From positions 22,297 to 86,296 of the forward strand of contig JANNFI010000064.1 of NCBI GenBank assembly GCA_031379665.1: 64,000 nucleotides of DNA, read 5' to 3'. Within the stretch, counting starts at the first letter, position 1. The number at the start of each line of letters is the position of its first letter. The DNA comes from SZUA-254 sp031379665 (GTDB taxonomy: Bacteria > Bacteroidota > Ignavibacteria > UBA10030 > SZUA-254). A program made the position numbers and the translations under genes. Shown here one piece after another: positions 61,093-64,000 of the stretch. Below the pieces are notes generated by a model. The model searched no databases, was not told the origin of the DNA, and saw only the letters and a list, made by a program, of their open reading frames with translations.

Positions 61093-61120
61093 TTCACAAA
61101 CCCGGGGGAATTGCTATATT
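61093..61120 (+). promoter_or_regulatory. Promoter of the GH92 gene
   Basis: TTCACA (61093-61098) and TATATT (61115-61120) are 16 bases apart. The predicted start leaves a leader of about 20 bases before the ATG at 61147, with TGGAG (61131-61135) as ribosome binding site. Confidence 0.55.
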
Positions 61121-61146
61121 CCCTGAAATTTGGAGTGCGCTCACCG

Positions 61147-64000
61147 ATGAACCGATCTGTCCAATTTCTCCCATTGTTCGCCTCACTCTTTCTGCTTCTG
61201 GTGTGTCCGCCGGTCGCGGGCATCCTGGCGAAGGCGCAGAACCTTTCGTCGCACGTCGACCCTCTGATCGGGACGGGGGGACACGGTCACACGTTTCCGG
61301 GGGCGACGACGCCGTTCGGTTTGGTCCAACTCAGTCCCGATACGCGCTTCGAAGGGTGGGACGCCTGCGGCGGATATCACCACTCCGACACCACGATCCT
61401 CGGTTTCAGCCACCTCCATCTGAGCGGCACCGGTATTGCCGACTACGGCGACATCCTCTTCACACCGACGCTGAAACGGCTCGACTTCACGCCGGGGCCG
61501 GACGGCAAACCATCGTACCGGCACCGCTCGGGCTTCTCGCACGACGATGAGACCGCCACACCCGGCTACTACGGCGTCCTCCTCGCCGACGGAGGCATCC
61601 GCGCGGAGATGACAGCGACACCGCGTTGCGGGGTCCACCGGTACACGTTCCCGAGGTCCGATTCCGCCCGCATCATCGTGGACCTCCTCCACGGCCTCGG
61701 CCCGGACCGCGTGATCGAATCGAGTGTTTGGATCATCGGTGACAATGAGATTTCCGGCTACCGCCGATCGGCGGGCTGGGCGAAGGACCAGCGGATCTGG
61801 TTCGTCGCGCAGTTCTCGAAATCGTTCGACGGGTTCGGGATCGTCCGCAACGATTCCGTCATCGCCGAATCACGCGCCGATTCGGGGACGAACATCAGGG
61901 CATTCGTCACCTTCAGGACGGGAAAGGTCGAAGAGGTCCTCGTGAGGGTCGGGCTTTCGGTCGTCAGTGAACAGGGCGCGCGCAAGAACCTGGCCGCCGA
62001 GGTGCCCGACTGGAATTTCACAAGGGTGAGGGAAACCGCCGAAATCGTCTGGGAACGGGAATTGAGCAGAATCGTCGTGGAGGGCGGGCCGGCGCGTGAA
62101 AAAAAGATATTCTACACGGCGCTCTACCACACTATGATCGCCCCGAACATCGCCAACGACGTGGACGGGAATTACCGCGGGATGGATATGGCGGTCCACG
62201 GCGAAAAAAACTTCACGATGTACTCCGTGTTCTCGCTCTGGGACACCTTCCGGGCGCTCCATCCTCTGCTCACGATGCTCGACCCGAAACGGACGGGGGA
62301 TTTCATCCGCTCGATGCTTCGGAAATATGAAGAAGGCGGAGTCCTGCCCGTGTGGGAGCTTGCCTCGAACGAGACGTGGACGATGATCGGTTACCATAGC
62401 GTGCCGGTGATCGCCGACGCGTACGCGAAAGGGGTCCGCGGGTTCGATACGGCGCTGGCCCTCGAGGCGATGAAGACTTCCGCGGGCCTGAACCGCTTCG
62501 GACTGGAATCGTACCGGAAGTCCGGCTTCGTCGCGGGCGACCAGGAGGGGGAGAGCGTCTCGAAGACGCTCGAATACGCCTACGACGACTGGTGCATCTC
62601 GCGCTACGCCGGGGCGATCGGAGATCCGGTAACGGCCGCGAAGTTCGACGAACGCTCACAGTATTATCAGAACCTCTTCGATCCAGCTTCCGGGTTCATG
62701 AGGCCGCGAGTGAACGGGGCGTGGGCGGAACCCTTCGATCCGAGGGCGGTCACCTTCCATTACACCGAGGCGAATCCGTGGCAGTACACGTTCTTTGCCC
62801 CGCACGATGTCGACGGCCTTGTTTCGCTCTACAGCGGCAAGGAGAAGTTCATCGCCAAACTCGATTCGCTCTTCTATTCCACTTCCGGGACGACCGGACG
62901 CGAACAGGCCGACATCACCGGTTTGATCGGGCAGTATGCCCAGGGCAATGAACCGAGTCACCATTTCGCGTACCTCTACGCTCACGCCGGATCGCCCTGG
63001 AAGACCCAGAAGATCGTCAGGATGATCATGGACTCCCTCTATACGGACCGGCCCGACGGCCTCTGCGGCAACGACGACTGCGGGCAAATGTCGGCCTGGT
63101 ACGTCTTCAGCGCCCTCGGTTTCTATCCGGTGACGCCGGGGGCCCCGTTGTACACCGTCGGCAGCCCGGTGTTCCCCCGCGTGAGGATCAATTTTCCGAA
63201 CCGCCGGATGTTCACGGTCGAGGCCCGCAACGCTTCGGCGGCGAACAGGTTCATCCAGGGAGTAGCGCTCAACGGACGACCGATCGGAGGAATGGCCCTC
63301 CGGCACGACGTGATCGCCTCCGGAGGGGAGGTCGTGTTCACGATGGGGCCTTCCCCCAAGAAGGACCTCCCCGGGGCGGGCCCCGCGTACGCGGAGTACC
63401 TCCCGAAGAAAAAGATCACCGCGGCTCCGTTCTTCACGGTCGCCGCGAAATCGTTCGTCGATTCGCTCACGGTCGGGATCGCCACCAACACCCCTGACGC
63501 AAAGATCTACGTCACTGCAGACGGCACGATCCCGAACTTCTCGTCACCCGAGTACAGCGGGCCGCTGACGCTCGTGAGTGACGCCGTCGTTCACGCGATC
63601 GCGGCGGCGCCGGGACGCGTCCCCAGCGGATTGCTCTACGGGGAATTCGTCAGGCACCGACCCGTTGGTTCGATCAGTCTGAAAACACCCTACAGCCCGC
63701 AGTACACCGGCGGCGGAGACGGGGCCCTGATCGACGGACTCCAGGGCGCGACCGATTTCCGGCTCGGCGCCTGGCAGGGATACGAGCGAGACGACCTCGA
63801 AGTGATCGTGGACCTGGGGGAACCGAAGACCGTCGGAAACGTCGCCGTCGGCTGCCTGCAGGACGTCAACTCGTGGATATTCTTCCCCTCCTCGGTGGAG
63901 GTCTCACTCTCGGAGGACGGAACCAATTTTTCGCTCCCGGTCGTCATCCGGAACGACATCCCGCCGCAGGAAGAGGGCGCGAAGAGGAAGGAGTTCGACG
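61147..64000 (+). CDS. GH92 alpha-mannosidase, secreted, multidomain (3' end outside window)
   Basis: At least 951 residues; the frame is open to the window edge. A signal peptide (about 1-30) is followed by the GH92 N-terminal domain (HVDPLIGTGGHGHTFPGATT, then PFGLVQLSPDT). The catalytic (alpha/alpha)6 barrel shows GYHSVPVIADAYAKGVRGFD, TEANPWQYTFF (likely acid Glu) and GNDDCGQMSAWYVFSALGFY (base Asp). GH92 enzymes remove mannose from glycans, calcium-dependently. After about residue 775 come a chitobiase-C-type segment (AKIYVTADGTIPNFSSPEYS) and a discoidin-like carbohydrate-binding module (DLGEPKTVGNVAVG, SSVEVSLSEDGTNFS). Probably periplasmic or surface glycan degradation. Confidence 0.93.
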   Translation, partial: MNRSVQFLPLFASLFLLLVCPPVAGILAKAQNLSSHVDPLIGTGGHGHTFPGATTPFGLVQLSPDTRFEGWDACGGYHHSDTTILGFSHLHLSGTGIADYGDILFTPTLKRLDFTPGPDGKPSYRHRSGFSHDDETATPGYYGVLLADGGIRAEMTATPRCGVHRYTFPRSDSARIIVDLLHGLGPDRVIESSVWIIGDNEISGYRRSAGWAKDQRIWFVAQFSKSFDGFGIVRNDSVIAESRADSGTNIRAFVTFRTGKVEEVLVRVGLSVVSEQGARKNLAAEVPDWNFTRVRETAEIVWERELSRIVVEGGPAREKKIFYTALYHTMIAPNIANDVDGNYRGMDMAVHGEKNFTMYSVFSLWDTFRALHPLLTMLDPKRTGDFIRSMLRKYEEGGVLPVWELASNETWTMIGYHSVPVIADAYAKGVRGFDTALALEAMKTSAGLNRFGLESYRKSGFVAGDQEGESVSKTLEYAYDDWCISRYAGAIGDPVTAAKFDERSQYYQNLFDPASGFMRPRVNGAWAEPFDPRAVTFHYTEANPWQYTFFAPHDVDGLVSLYSGKEKFIAKLDSLFYSTSGTTGREQADITGLIGQYAQGNEPSHHFAYLYAHAGSPWKTQKIVRMIMDSLYTDRPDGLCGNDDCGQMSAWYVFSALGFYPVTPGAPLYTVGSPVFPRVRINFPNRRMFTVEARNASAANRFIQGVALNGRPIGGMALRHDVIASGGEVVFTMGPSPKKDLPGAGPAYAEYLPKKKITAAPFFTVAAKSFVDSLTVGIATNTPDAKIYVTADGTIPNFSSPEYSGPLTLVSDAVVHAIAAAPGRVPSGLLYGEFVRHRPVGSISLKTPYSPQYTGGGDGALIDGLQGATDFRLGAWQGYERDDLEVIVDLGEPKTVGNVAVGCLQDVNSWIFFPSSVEVSLSEDGTNFSLPVVIRNDIPPQEEGAKRKEFD

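Overview
The window is a GC-rich stretch of about 64 kb from a bacterial chromosome, densely packed with housekeeping and biosynthetic operons. It has no tRNA, rRNA, CRISPR array or recognisable transposase. The best lineage guess is the Bacteroidota/Ignavibacteriota (FCB) side. Evidence: a secreted protein with a type IX secretion C-terminal domain (YPNPFNP motif), a 31-residue AURKAIP1/COX24-type basic protein, a BtuB plus BtuG-like vitamin B12 uptake pair, and LA_2272-type surface repeats. Promoters nevertheless look like sigma-70 (TTGACA-17-TATAAT) and Shine-Dalgarno sites are common, unlike classical Bacteroidia. This placement is inference.

Layout. 1-4.1 kb: end of a gamma-glutamyltransferase, then a cobalamin riboswitch controlling a TonB receptor, a beta-propeller lipoprotein and a DUF6580 membrane protein. 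4.2-15.1 kb (+): carA, dut, rsmI, a DipZ-like protein lacking its CxxC, B12-dependent metH, DUF309, a ferredoxin, a metallo-beta-lactamase-fold hydrolase, a Rieske ferredoxin, queG (also B12-dependent) and trxB. 15.3-21.3 kb (+): hsp20, HU, a zinc-ribbon/TPR membrane protein, the 31-residue basic protein, a YtxH gene broken by an amber codon, DUF948, an EF-G paralogue and a HIT protein. 21.3-28 kb (-): nth, polX, dusB and the type IX cargo protein.

28.1-41.7 kb (-): one tightly overlapping 13-gene trp-aro operon, trpE-G-D-C-F-aroF-trpB-A-aroB-aroDE-aroA-aroC::chorismate mutase-tyrA. It is preceded by a Trp attenuator whose leader peptide carries tandem Trp codons and appears leaderless. 41.8-52 kb (-): a 13-gene cytochrome c oxidase operon with cupredoxin, subunits I/III/IV/II, two small membrane proteins, heme A synthesis, an ABC exporter, SCO1 and DUF420. 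Its subunit II carries an insertion of about 180 residues made of three repeats inside the CuA domain. 52.3-55.9 kb (+): a membrane pyrophosphatase, a cytochrome c lipoprotein and a second cupredoxin.

56-64 kb: a surface-repeat protein, a Ser/Thr kinase with a TolB-like propeller lying in an AT-richer patch that continues into the 3' end of comM/yifB, and a GH92 alpha-mannosidase running off the window. The most noteworthy points are the COX2 insertion, the leaderless trpL attenuator over a combined trp-aro operon, the AroC-chorismate mutase fusion, the BtuB/BtuG-type riboswitch locus, the amber-interrupted ytxH, and the mid-gene composition switch in comM.
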